This document shows positions 1 through 7,216 of a stretch of 64,000 bases of DNA, in pieces. Each line of letters begins with the position of its first letter. Positions within the stretch are counted from its first letter, which is position 1. The notes under the pieces were generated by a model, which saw only the letters and a list, made by a program, of their open reading frames with translations, did not search any database and had not been told where the DNA came from. Source of the stretch: Rhizobium esperanzae (GTDB lineage Bacteria; Pseudomonadota; Alphaproteobacteria; Rhizobiales; Rhizobiaceae); NCBI RefSeq assembly GCF_014197615.1, contig NZ_JACIFY010000009.1, forward strand, positions 124,001 through 188,000, in the 5' to 3' direction. The position numbers were made by a program, and so were the translations under genes.

Positions 1-93
1 GGCTGCGGCTGGCTGCGCCGCGCGAAAGCGGCATGATATCCCAACGTCAGGTGATCACCTTGCAGTCAGGCTTCAACGGAACGGGAGAACGGG

Positions 94-678
94 ATGAGCA
101 TCGATTTCAACACAGGAAAATGGCTGAACGAGCCGGCCAACTGGCGCGCAGATGAAACCGGCCTGACGCTAACGACCGACGAGAAAACCGATTTCTGGCG
201 CGAAACCCATTACGGCTTCACCCGCGACAACGGTCATTTCCTCGCTTTTCCCACCGGCGACAGCTTCACCGCCGAGATCCGCGTCCAGGGCGAATTCCGC
301 ACCCTCTACGACCAGGCCGGGCTGATGGTGCGCCTCGACGAAAAACGCTGGGTGAAGTCAGGCGTCGAATTCACCGACGGCGAAGCCTTCCTCAGCACCG
401 TCGTCACCGACGGCAGATCCGACTGGTCGGTGTCGCAGCCCTTCAAGGAACTCAAGGATTTCCACATCCGCGTCACTGTTGCAAACGGCGCCATGCGCAT
501 CCAGGCCTCCCGCGACGGCCGCCGCTGGCCGCTGCTGCGGCTAGCGCCCTTGCCGACGGCAGAGCACTACGAGGTCGGGCCGACTGCCTGCACGCCGGAG
601 CGCAGTGGGTTGAGTGTGCGGTTTTCGGAGTTTTCGATCGGGCCGGCGATTACGACCGGGCTGCATGATTTGAGTTGA
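94..678 (+). CDS. DUF1349 family protein
   Basis: A 194-residue protein with the concanavalin-like fold sequence pattern of DUF1349 (YbbA/regulation-of-enolase-like) proteins: an early 'TDFWRETHYGF' segment, then 'QAGLMVRLDEKRWVKSGVE' near residues 75-95, and a C-terminal 'GPTACTPERSGLSVRF' strand typical of the family end. Length matches the usual 180-200 residues. The start is supported by GGAG seven bases upstream. No signal peptide or membrane segment is seen, so it is probably cytoplasmic. The biochemical role of the family is not established; a carbohydrate-binding-like fold is only inference. Confidence 0.85.
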   Translation: MSIDFNTGKWLNEPANWRADETGLTLTTDEKTDFWRETHYGFTRDNGHFLAFPTGDSFTAEIRVQGEFRTLYDQAGLMVRLDEKRWVKSGVEFTDGEAFLSTVVTDGRSDWSVSQPFKELKDFHIRVTVANGAMRIQASRDGRRWPLLRLAPLPTAEHYEVGPTACTPERSGLSVRFSEFSIGPAITTGLHDLS

Positions 679-702
679 GAAGTTTCCATCTTCTATAGGA
701 CA

Positions 703-787
703 GACTCTAATTCATTTTGGAGGAAATTCGCAGTGGCAGGTCAAGATGACCCGCCACTGCGAATTTCCTCCAGAATTGATTAGAGTC
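703..787. repeat. 85-bp near-perfect palindrome (hairpin)
   Basis: Read base by base, positions 703-743 pair with 747-787 around a 3-base centre (744-746), with four mismatches in 41 pairs, two of which would be G-U pairs in RNA. Arms carry GGAGGAAATTCGCAGTGG and its complement. It lies between the DUF1349 gene and an IS3-family transposase scrap. It could be two IS ends in inverted orientation, a MITE-like element or a strong bidirectional terminator; the first is favoured because the transposase scrap begins only 22 bases away. Confidence 0.8.
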
Positions 788-808
788 CGGCCCATCGAAG
801 GGCCGACA

Positions 809-871
809 ATGAAGAATCAGAGATTCACGGAAGAGAAAATTATTATGGCGCTGGCGCCGATATTCTGCTGA
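809..871 (+). pseudogene. IS3-family transposase OrfA remnant (5' fragment)
   Basis: The 20 codons read MKNQRFTEEKIIMAL followed by unrelated residues and TGA. 'MKNQRFTEEKII' is the usual opening of the small helix-turn-helix OrfA protein of many IS3-family elements, normally about 90 residues. Homology stops after roughly 14 codons, where the sequence passes into haemagglutinin-derived DNA on the other strand. It is a dead fragment; no OrfB or second end is present within view. Confidence 0.7.
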
Positions 872-927
872 CGGCCGCAGATCGAAATGAACCCGCCGCC
901 GGAACAGATTTTTAGTTGCTCCTCAAA
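862..927 (-). pseudogene. Filamentous haemagglutinin gene scrap
   Basis: On the minus strand 22 codons read FEEQ, then a shortened linker, then SGGGFISICGRQQN. Both large haemagglutinin genes in this window contain FEEQ or LEEQ followed by KKSGFGV and GGGGGFISIYGSQQN at the matching place, so this is a degenerate, internally deleted copy of that segment. It abuts the IS3-family scrap and lies downstream of the last immunity-like gene, so it marks an older, now lost, haemagglutinin module. Confidence 0.7.
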
Positions 928-964
928 CTTGATCTTGGGACGTACGGCTTTGCGATGCCCGCTG

Positions 965-1276
965 TCACAAGCCTCGCTCCTCGAAGTGATCTGACATTTT
1001 CTCCAGATATTCTCGACATTTATTCAAATCCGGGTAGTAGTCCGCCGTAAATCTTACTTCCCCCCGGTCACTGACCACTAAAGCACATTTTCGCAGACTA
1101 GCTTGTGGCGGTATCTGAATATCGGGATTCCTGAAGAACATCCAAGCGCGGCGAACATTAAGGCATTCGTCAAGAATCGGAGGCTCGCCAATTGCAAGGA
1201 AATCGTGCCAATGTTGACGGCCGGCTTCCTTTGCAAGCTCTCTGATTTCCTCAAAAGCGAGCTCCGTTTCGTCCAT
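965..1276 (-). CDS. Probable immunity protein for the papain-fold toxin tail
   Basis: A 103-residue acidic protein whose ATG overlaps the stop of the upstream haemagglutinin-like gene (TAATG). Such tight coupling directly after a toxin C-terminus is the standard place for an immunity gene in contact-dependent inhibition and polymorphic toxin loci. The sequence 'RRAWMFFRNPD', a central 'ALVVSDRGEVRF' strand and a charged helix resemble the Imm35 type of small immunity proteins, but that family match is from memory and tentative. No signal or membrane segment is seen, which fits protection inside the cytoplasm. Base composition is less GC-rich than in the neighbouring genes. Confidence 0.65.
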   Translation of the reverse strand: MDETELAFEEIRELAKEAGRQHWHDFLAIGEPPILDECLNVRRAWMFFRNPDIQIPPQASLRKCALVVSDRGEVRFTADYYPDLNKCREYLEKMSDHFEERGL

Positions 1277-4200
1277 TATCGATACCCCGGGATAACCGTC
1301 AAATTAGGTTGCAATTCTACTACGCTTCCAAGTTGGGGATCAATGTAGCGAACAGTCCCGCTTCGGTTGACGCCCACAATTACGTGTTCGACAGCACCAG
1401 TTTGCTGGATGCGAACCACGGCGATCGCGCCGTCTCCTTCCGACAAAAGTCTTGTAGTCACATTTGCAGGGCTCGTGGATTTGCTGAAGCCAAACGGCGC
1501 GGATGAATTGAGATCATTGGGGACACCATAGCCTGAAGAAGGGTCGGCTACCGCATTAGGGTTACGCCCGGTCAGGCGATCAACGGTGGCATTCACGCAC
1601 GAAACACAATTCGTATTTACCCCCGGCCCGGCACCCTCGACATAGTGAGGATTTACGCCCGCGAGTTCTGGAAACTCTTCTTCCATTGATCGAGCGCTGC
1701 CGTAAATGTCATCTGCAGCGCTACCACAGCGATCTCCGGAACAATTTCCGGCGGTTTCGCCGTCCGTATTTGTGGCGCGGCCTGGTCCGCCGCGTCCGAC
1801 CCCGAGCGCCCCGTAGGCCGCCTCAAGCGCAACCTGACTTCCAAAATATAACATCCCCCCATTTCGCTTGCAGCTATCGCCGGGGTTGCTTTCGCAATAA
1901 GCAGCGGTGAAGTAGGCATAGTCGATATCCGTCTTTAGCTGGCTTTGCCCGAAAAGGTCGATCTGCTGATAGGCGGTCGCAAGCTCAGCAGCCTGCCTGG
2001 AGTAATTAAGCAACTCGACGTAATCGTTCCCGAGCGTCGCCTGCGAATCATGCAGAGATGCGACGATCGCATCGACACAGGCTTTGGTCTTGCATGCAAC
2101 AAGCTCGTTCTCTTGCGAGACGTTCAAATCGCGATACTTGTCAACGTTTTCTCGGATACATTTCTCATCACCGTTGCAAGCCTTCAGTTCATCAATCTGA
2201 GTTTGGCGCTGCGGATGGGTCAGGTAATTGTACTGGTAGTTCGCAGCGCCATAGCTAGCACCATCGGCGCCGCCGACAGCTCCGCCTACGCCAGCCGCAA
2301 GGGTTGCGCCAATCAGCTTGGCAAGCGCGTCTCCTTCCGGCGTTCCTTCGTATTTTGTGCCTTTCAGCATCCCCTTCACGAGGTTATCTATGGCTGGGGC
2401 CATCAAGGTTGTCACCGCACCGCCTAAAGCAGCTTTAATCGCTCCTTCCCAACCGTTGACGCCACCAAGGATGCCACCGCCGATGGCGTGCAATAGCGCG
2501 CGGCCCTGACCGCCTTCTGCCCAGAAATCCCGTCCAGCCTGAGTCGTCGCCTGATCGTGCAATCCGTCCGCAATATCGCCGACCAAGGTGGCCATTGCCT
2601 TTTGAGCCTCCTGCAAATCAGCCTGCGTCTTGTACTGATCGCGCAGGATGTTCTGCAGATCCGGCAAGCCCGGCAGCGAGGTATTGGTGTTGTCGGTGTC
2701 TCGACGGATCGTGCCTATATCCTGGGTTTGATGCTCGGGATCGGTGATGGCGATGCCGATATTGCCGCCGATGGCCGAATAGGCCTTGCCGGTTTTGCTC
2801 TCTCCGTCGTTGACCTTTGCAAGGCTCAGGCCGCCGGAGCCGATCGAGGCGCCGTAGGTGTCGGCCTTCCAGCGCGAATGAGTGTCGACGTCGGTAACTT
2901 CGAGCGTGCCGGTTTCGAGGTGATTCTGACTGGCCGGAGCCTCGCTGGTCAGCAGCCCGCCGACGAGCGTCGTTTTCTTGTCGACGGTCAGATCGAGACC
3001 GCCGGTACCGGCATGGATGCCGGATTGCTCTGCGACGACGGCGGCGTCGCCTGTCGCCTTTTGGGTCGAGCCGGAAGCGCTAAAGCCGTCGCTTCCGATT
3101 GAGCCGGAGAGATTGAGTTGGCGAGCCTTGGCAGTCGCCGTGTCCACTAGGCTCTCTACCGTCAGATTGCGGACGGCGGCAGTCACGGAATTGCCGGTGA
3201 TGGTGGCGCCTCTCAGGGTGAGGTCGTTGGTGAGAATGGTGACGTCGCCGGTGCCGCTGACATGGCTGTCGTAGTTCGTCAGCCCCGTCGTGCCGTCATT
3301 GCCATTGCCGTAGGAGCCGGTGACGTTGACGCCGGGCGTGCCGCAACCCAACTTCGTGCCGCACTTCCAGCCGACGCCGACGCCAAAGCTGTAGGACGAG
3401 TTCTGGCTTGACGTATCCGATGTGCCCGTCGCGGCATTGAGGTTGATATCGCCGTTCTTCGCCGACAAGAAGATGTCGCCGGCCAGCGGGTCACTGGAAA
3501 CGGTCGGCAGGCCGAACTTGTCGTAGCCGGCGGCGATCTGCGCGCCGTCGCTGGTGATCGAGCCGTTCTCAGCCTCCAGGGTGATCGAACGGCCGGCGCG
3601 GATATCGGTGACGACGGGCGTCGAGGAGGACGAGGACGAGCTGTTTTCCTGATGATTAACGCCGGCCGACAGCGAGATCGAGAAGTTGAGTCCTTCCGCT
3701 TTAGGATCCGCGCTCGTCAGCTGCTGATAGGCTTCCTTTAGGCCCTTGTAGCCCTGATAGAAGCCGAGAGCGGCGATGATGGTGTTGGTGATAGCATTGA
3801 CGCGGCTGTCGCCGGTCAGACGCTCGGCCGAGTTCATGATGCTGCTGGCCGCTTGGCTCACCTGACTAGAGACGCTGAGCGTCACGCCGGCAAAGGTCTT
3901 CTCGTGGATCTCCTCGTAGTTGGTCTTATCCGCAGCCGACAGAAGATTGACGTCGTTGGCGGCAAACAGATTAACGTCACGTTCGGCCGAGCCCTGCGCG
4001 GCCTGCAGATTGACGTTGTTGCCGGCGGAGATGTTGAGATCGCGGCCGGCGGACAGCATCGACGCCGCATTGGTATTCGATTGCTGGGACGAGCTGTCCT
4101 TGCTCGTCTGCGCGCCGATGCCTACCGAGAAGCCGCCGCCACTCGAACCGAAGGAAATACCGAAGCCGGACTTCTTCTCCTGTTCGGACTGCGAGAAGCT

Positions 4201-6441
4201 TTCCGCGCCAGGCGTGACGTTGACGTCACGCTTGGCCGACAGATTGATGTCGTTATCCGCATCCATCGACGAACCCAGTATGTTCAAATCGGTGTCTCGG
4301 GCCGTCAGATTAACATCCTGGCCCGCCGAAAGTGCCGAGCCGACATTCAAAGTCGAGGCCTGCTTGCCGCTGTTCTGCTGACTGCCGTAGATCGAAATGA
4401 AACCGCCACCGCCGCCGACGCCGAAGCCGGATTTTTTGCGCTGCTCCTCGAGCTCGTGCGTCTCCTGCGCCCCGATGACCGAGACGCTGTCGGCCGTGAC
4501 GGAAATCGATTTGTCGGCATTGGCCTTCGAACCCGATATGACAGCCGCGCCGTCGGCGGTCAGATTGATATTGCCGGATGCCCCGAGTTGGGAAGCAACC
4601 GTCGTCTCGTCGTAGCTCTTGTAGCTGGATGAGCCCTTGGACAGGAAGCCGCTGCGCGAGCCCTTGTCGTCCTTGGCGCTGGTGTCTTTGCCGGAGGCGA
4701 TGACGAGGTCGCCGCCGGTGGTGATGTTCAGGTCTGCCGCGGCGCCGCCTTCCTTGCCGGCCTCGATCTTCGAGGCGGAGATGACCGTGTCCTTGCCGGA
4801 GGTGATGTCGACGCCTTCGCCGCCGCTGATCGATGAACCGACGGCTGTCGTCGTTTCCAGATGGGTGGTGGTCTTCTCGCTCGTACCGAGGAAACCGCCC
4901 TTGCTGCTGAGCCTGGTGTCGAGGGTCGCAGTGTCGGTGGCTTCGGCGATCGTCACGTCGCCGTCGGCCTTGAGTGCGAGCTTGCCGTCGGCGGCAAGTT
5001 TGCTGCCGACGATATTGAGATCGTGATCGCCGCTGCCGTTGCCTGCGGTCACCGAGAGGTCGCCGCCGGCCGATATTTCCGAGCCGACATGGGTGATCGA
5101 CGAGGCGGACTTCTTGCCGAAGGTGGATGCGGAATGCTCCTGCGCGGCCGTGATGTTGATATCGTCGCCGGCGCTGAGCGCGACATTGCCGTCGGCCTTG
5201 ACGGAGGAGCCGGAGAGCAGGATGTCGTCGCCTGATTTGATCGTCGCATTGGTGCCGGCGGAAAGCTGCGATTGCTGCTGATCGGTGGAGAGGGTCCTGG
5301 TGTAGCCGGACTGGTTGTTGCGGGCGACATCGGTCGACACCACGGCCACCGAGCCCTTGTCGGCGGTCACATCGAGCGTCGTGCCCGCCTTGGCGGAGCT
5401 GCCGATGACGTTGACATTGTCGGTGGCCTTGATCGTCAGGGCCTTGCCGCTGGCGACCTGGGTGCCAGTAGCATTCTGCTGGCCGGCATTATCGACCTTG
5501 GCGGCATCCAGTGTCACGTTTTTGCCGGAGAGCGTGGCGTCGCCTGTGGCATTGACCTTGACGCCCTTGAGAGTGAGATCGCCGCTGCCGCCGGCAAGCT
5601 GCAGAGTGCCGCCGGCCGTCACGCCGGCATTGGTGTTGACGACGTTCTGGCCGCCAATCGTCATCGTCTGGGCGGCGAGCGTGATGCCGTTGGTGGCATT
5701 GAGCGTCGTGTCACCGCGCGACAGGAACGTGCCGCTACCCTGGATGGAGCTGCCGGAAACGGTCAGGCCGCCGGCGGATGCGATCAGGCCGGAATTGTCG
5801 AGATTGCCGACATTCATATCGACGGAGCCACCCGCCATGGCGGCGCCGGCGCCGGTCAGCTTCTGCCGGTCGGCGGCGGCAACATAAACGACAGGAGCAA
5901 GCACCTGGACGCCGTTGACGGTCTGCCATTGGTAGAGGACGATCGAGTCGGTGAGAGCGGCCGCCTGCTCAGACGTCAGGCCCTGGCCGACGGCCAGGTG
6001 GTGATCCTTGGCATAGGTGGCACCATTGTCGAGCAGCGTCTTCATCTGCTCGATGGCGCTGCCGCCGGCGATGAAGGTGCTTCTGCCGAGCCCTTCGCCG
6101 ACGAGCTGGCGCAACTGCGTGTCGATCAGCTGGTTCTCGAAATAGGCATCGCCGAGGAACGGAACCGTCGTCTCCGGCCGATAGCCGATGCGGTCCATGA
6201 AATAGCCGGAGCCGTAGAAGGTGCCGACATCGAGGTAGGCTGCGCGGGTTTCGAACAGGAAGGCCTGGTGGGCTATCTTGCCGCCGAAGCCGCCGGAGTT
6301 CGGTTTGGCGGGAGACAGGAGGGCGCCGCCGCCGAGCCCCGAATTGACGTTGAACAGCGCACCGCCGGCGGTCAGGCCGGTGAGCGCCGAAAGCGGATCA
6401 CCGGGATTGCCTGCTGCCGTGACGCCGGCGCCGCCGGCCAT
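1276..6441 (-). CDS. N-terminally truncated haemagglutinin/CdiA-like gene with papain-fold-like toxin tail (silent cassette)
   Basis: Encodes about 1721 residues of haemagglutinin-repeat protein but lacks the signal peptide and the two-partner secretion domain found in the full gene upstream. Similarity to that gene starts abruptly at 6568, with no native start codon, so the reading frame is a displaced C-terminal cassette and not a secretable protein as it stands. Order: beta-helix repeats (residues about 1-1000, many 'SAGxDVNL' and 'KSGFG' units), a hydrophobic Gly/Ala pretoxin stretch near 1400-1480, then a variable tail. The tail has a candidate catalytic triad for a papain-like (Tox-PL type) fold: Cys 1612 in NTNCVSC, His 1686 in VEHVIVGV, Asp 1701 in VRYIDPQ. 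A probable immunity gene overlaps its stop. Activity as a deamidase or protease is inference. Confidence 0.75.
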   Translation of the reverse strand: MAGGAGVTAAGNPGDPLSALTGLTAGGALFNVNSGLGGGALLSPAKPNSGGFGGKIAHQAFLFETRAAYLDVGTFYGSGYFMDRIGYRPETTVPFLGDAYFENQLIDTQLRQLVGEGLGRSTFIAGGSAIEQMKTLLDNGATYAKDHHLAVGQGLTSEQAAALTDSIVLYQWQTVNGVQVLAPVVYVAAADRQKLTGAGAAMAGGSVDMNVGNLDNSGLIASAGGLTVSGSSIQGSGTFLSRGDTTLNATNGITLAAQTMTIGGQNVVNTNAGVTAGGTLQLAGGSGDLTLKGVKVNATGDATLSGKNVTLDAAKVDNAGQQNATGTQVASGKALTIKATDNVNVIGSSAKAGTTLDVTADKGSVAVVSTDVARNNQSGYTRTLSTDQQQSQLSAGTNATIKSGDDILLSGSSVKADGNVALSAGDDINITAAQEHSASTFGKKSASSITHVGSEISAGGDLSVTAGNGSGDHDLNIVGSKLAADGKLALKADGDVTIAEATDTATLDTRLSSKGGFLGTSEKTTTHLETTTAVGSSISGGEGVDITSGKDTVISASKIEAGKEGGAAADLNITTGGDLVIASGKDTSAKDDKGSRSGFLSKGSSSYKSYDETTVASQLGASGNINLTADGAAVISGSKANADKSISVTADSVSVIGAQETHELEEQRKKSGFGVGGGGGFISIYGSQQNSGKQASTLNVGSALSAGQDVNLTARDTDLNILGSSMDADNDINLSAKRDVNVTPGAESFSQSEQEKKSGFGISFGSSGGGFSVGIGAQTSKDSSSQQSNTNAASMLSAGRDLNISAGNNVNLQAAQGSAERDVNLFAANDVNLLSAADKTNYEEIHEKTFAGVTLSVSSQVSQAASSIMNSAERLTGDSRVNAITNTIIAALGFYQGYKGLKEAYQQLTSADPKAEGLNFSISLSAGVNHQENSSSSSSSTPVVTDIRAGRSITLEAENGSITSDGAQIAAGYDKFGLPTVSSDPLAGDIFLSAKNGDINLNAATGTSDTSSQNSSYSFGVGVGWKCGTKLGCGTPGVNVTGSYGNGNDGTTGLTNYDSHVSGTGDVTILTNDLTLRGATITGNSVTAAVRNLTVESLVDTATAKARQLNLSGSIGSDGFSASGSTQKATGDAAVVAEQSGIHAGTGGLDLTVDKKTTLVGGLLTSEAPASQNHLETGTLEVTDVDTHSRWKADTYGASIGSGGLSLAKVNDGESKTGKAYSAIGGNIGIAITDPEHQTQDIGTIRRDTDNTNTSLPGLPDLQNILRDQYKTQADLQEAQKAMATLVGDIADGLHDQATTQAGRDFWAEGGQGRALLHAIGGGILGGVNGWEGAIKAALGGAVTTLMAPAIDNLVKGMLKGTKYEGTPEGDALAKLIGATLAAGVGGAVGGADGASYGAANYQYNYLTHPQRQTQIDELKACNGDEKCIRENVDKYRDLNVSQENELVACKTKACVDAIVASLHDSQATLGNDYVELLNYSRQAAELATAYQQIDLFGQSQLKTDIDYAYFTAAYCESNPGDSCKRNGGMLYFGSQVALEAAYGALGVGRGGPGRATNTDGETAGNCSGDRCGSAADDIYGSARSMEEEFPELAGVNPHYVEGAGPGVNTNCVSCVNATVDRLTGRNPNAVADPSSGYGVPNDLNSSAPFGFSKSTSPANVTTRLLSEGDGAIAVVRIQQTGAVEHVIVGVNRSGTVRYIDPQLGSVVELQPNLTVIPGYR
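4895..6410. repeat. 1516-bp direct repeat, copy A
   Basis: Matches 10673-12188 at a constant offset of 5778 bp. I found no difference by reading, and the translations of both strands agree. Mismatches reappear at 4894 and 6411. Weaker homology extends right to 6568, where it stops sharply, and left through the repeat region of the gene. Such identity between otherwise diverged genes points to recent duplication or gene conversion. Confidence 0.85.
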
Positions 6442-6568
6442 CGAGCCGGCCGCCGACGTGTTGTTGACGCTGCCGAAATCGACCGAAAGCGCACCGCCGG
6501 CCTTGATGTTGGCCGATACGCCGCCGATCGCCTCGACGGAGCTGACGATCGTCGAGCCGTTGGCGATG

Positions 6569-6661
6569 ACCCGCCGGGTGTGCCGAGGGTGACCCAGATG
6601 TTCAGCAAAGATGCATCCAGGAGTGTGTAGTGCTCAGCCCCAGGTATGCGGAACTGATAGA
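6569..6661 (-). other. Junction scrap between cassette and orphan gene
   Basis: This 93-bp stretch has no counterpart in the full haemagglutinin gene. On the minus strand one frame is open across it and reads through IPGAEHYTLLDASLL and NIWVTLGTP before entering the haemagglutinin homology out of frame. That looks like the 3' end of a coding sequence fused by recombination, perhaps the tail of a lost toxin domain. The assignment is a guess; only the break in homology is certain. Confidence 0.35.
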
Positions 6662-6982
6662 TTAAAAAACCTCCTGGCGAAGCAATTCAAAGTCTGCGAC
6701 GTTAGCCATTAGTGCGATCAGTTCTGACGGCCTCTCCGTGGAATTTATATAAAAAAGGAGGGGATAGCTGACAAAATCCTGCTCTACAGGATCGCCATCG
6801 AATGGATCCATATTCCTCTTCAAAACGAATTGCTCTTCGCCTCCCTCACCAAAGACGTAATAAACTCCGGCCTGATAAAAACTATCTCGCTCGGAAAAGA
6901 AAAAACCCAACGCCGATTCTACTGAAGTCTTCGCTTCCGAAAGCGAATATTTTCTGATCCCATACAATATAAAACTAGGCAT
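6662..6982 (-). CDS. Small hypothetical protein, possible orphan immunity protein
   Basis: A 106-residue protein of unknown family, rich in aromatic and acidic residues, without signal or membrane segment. It sits nine bases after the DUF4926-like gene and before the displaced haemagglutinin cassette, within a stretch clearly more AT-rich than the surroundings. Position, size and composition fit an immunity gene left behind from an earlier toxin module, or a second immunity factor for the DUF6883-like tail. No recognised motif supports a specific function. Confidence 0.5.
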   Translation of the reverse strand: MPSFILYGIRKYSLSEAKTSVESALGFFFSERDSFYQAGVYYVFGEGGEEQFVLKRNMDPFDGDPVEQDFVSYPLLFYINSTERPSELIALMANVADFELLRQEVF

Positions 6983-6991
6983 AATCTCATA

Positions 6992-7216
6992 TTACTCTGG
7001 AGTATCCATCACCTCAAAGGTTGCCAGGGCGTAACTATTACTTTCGGGCAAAAAAGCTTCAACTTCATAGGCAACAGGTGAGGCTGGATCTCCGAAAACT
7101 AAGACAACAGTAACAACCGTTCCGGCAGTAAGTACTATCGTATTTTTTTCACCAATCACTACCGCGTTTACCGCCTTTGGCAAAGAGAAGACGTCATTTT
7201 CTTTCATTGCGTTCAT
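6992..7216 (-). CDS. DUF4926-like protein, probable immunity partner of the DUF6883-like toxin tail
   Basis: A 74-residue protein with the small-barrel pattern of DUF4926: 'TIVLTAGTVVTVVLVFGDP' followed by 'AYEVEAFLPESNSYALATFEV'. The ATG overlaps the haemagglutinin stop (ATGA), so the two are translationally coupled. DUF4926 genes are, to my knowledge, often found next to DUF6883 genes, and the haemagglutinin just upstream ends in such a domain; a toxin-immunity pair is therefore the simplest reading. A second in-frame ATG three codons in is possible. Cytoplasmic by absence of a signal. Confidence 0.65.
   Translation of the reverse strand: MNAMKENDVFSLPKAVNAVVIGEKNTIVLTAGTVVTVVLVFGDPASPVAYEVEAFLPESNSYALATFEVMDTPE

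Noticed and set aside
5272..6630. Long plus-strand open frame (about 450 codons) opposite the truncated haemagglutinin, with a twin at 11050-12630
   Set aside because: Antisense shadow of the GC-rich, Gly/Ala-rich repeat coding strand; no ribosome site or family resemblance.
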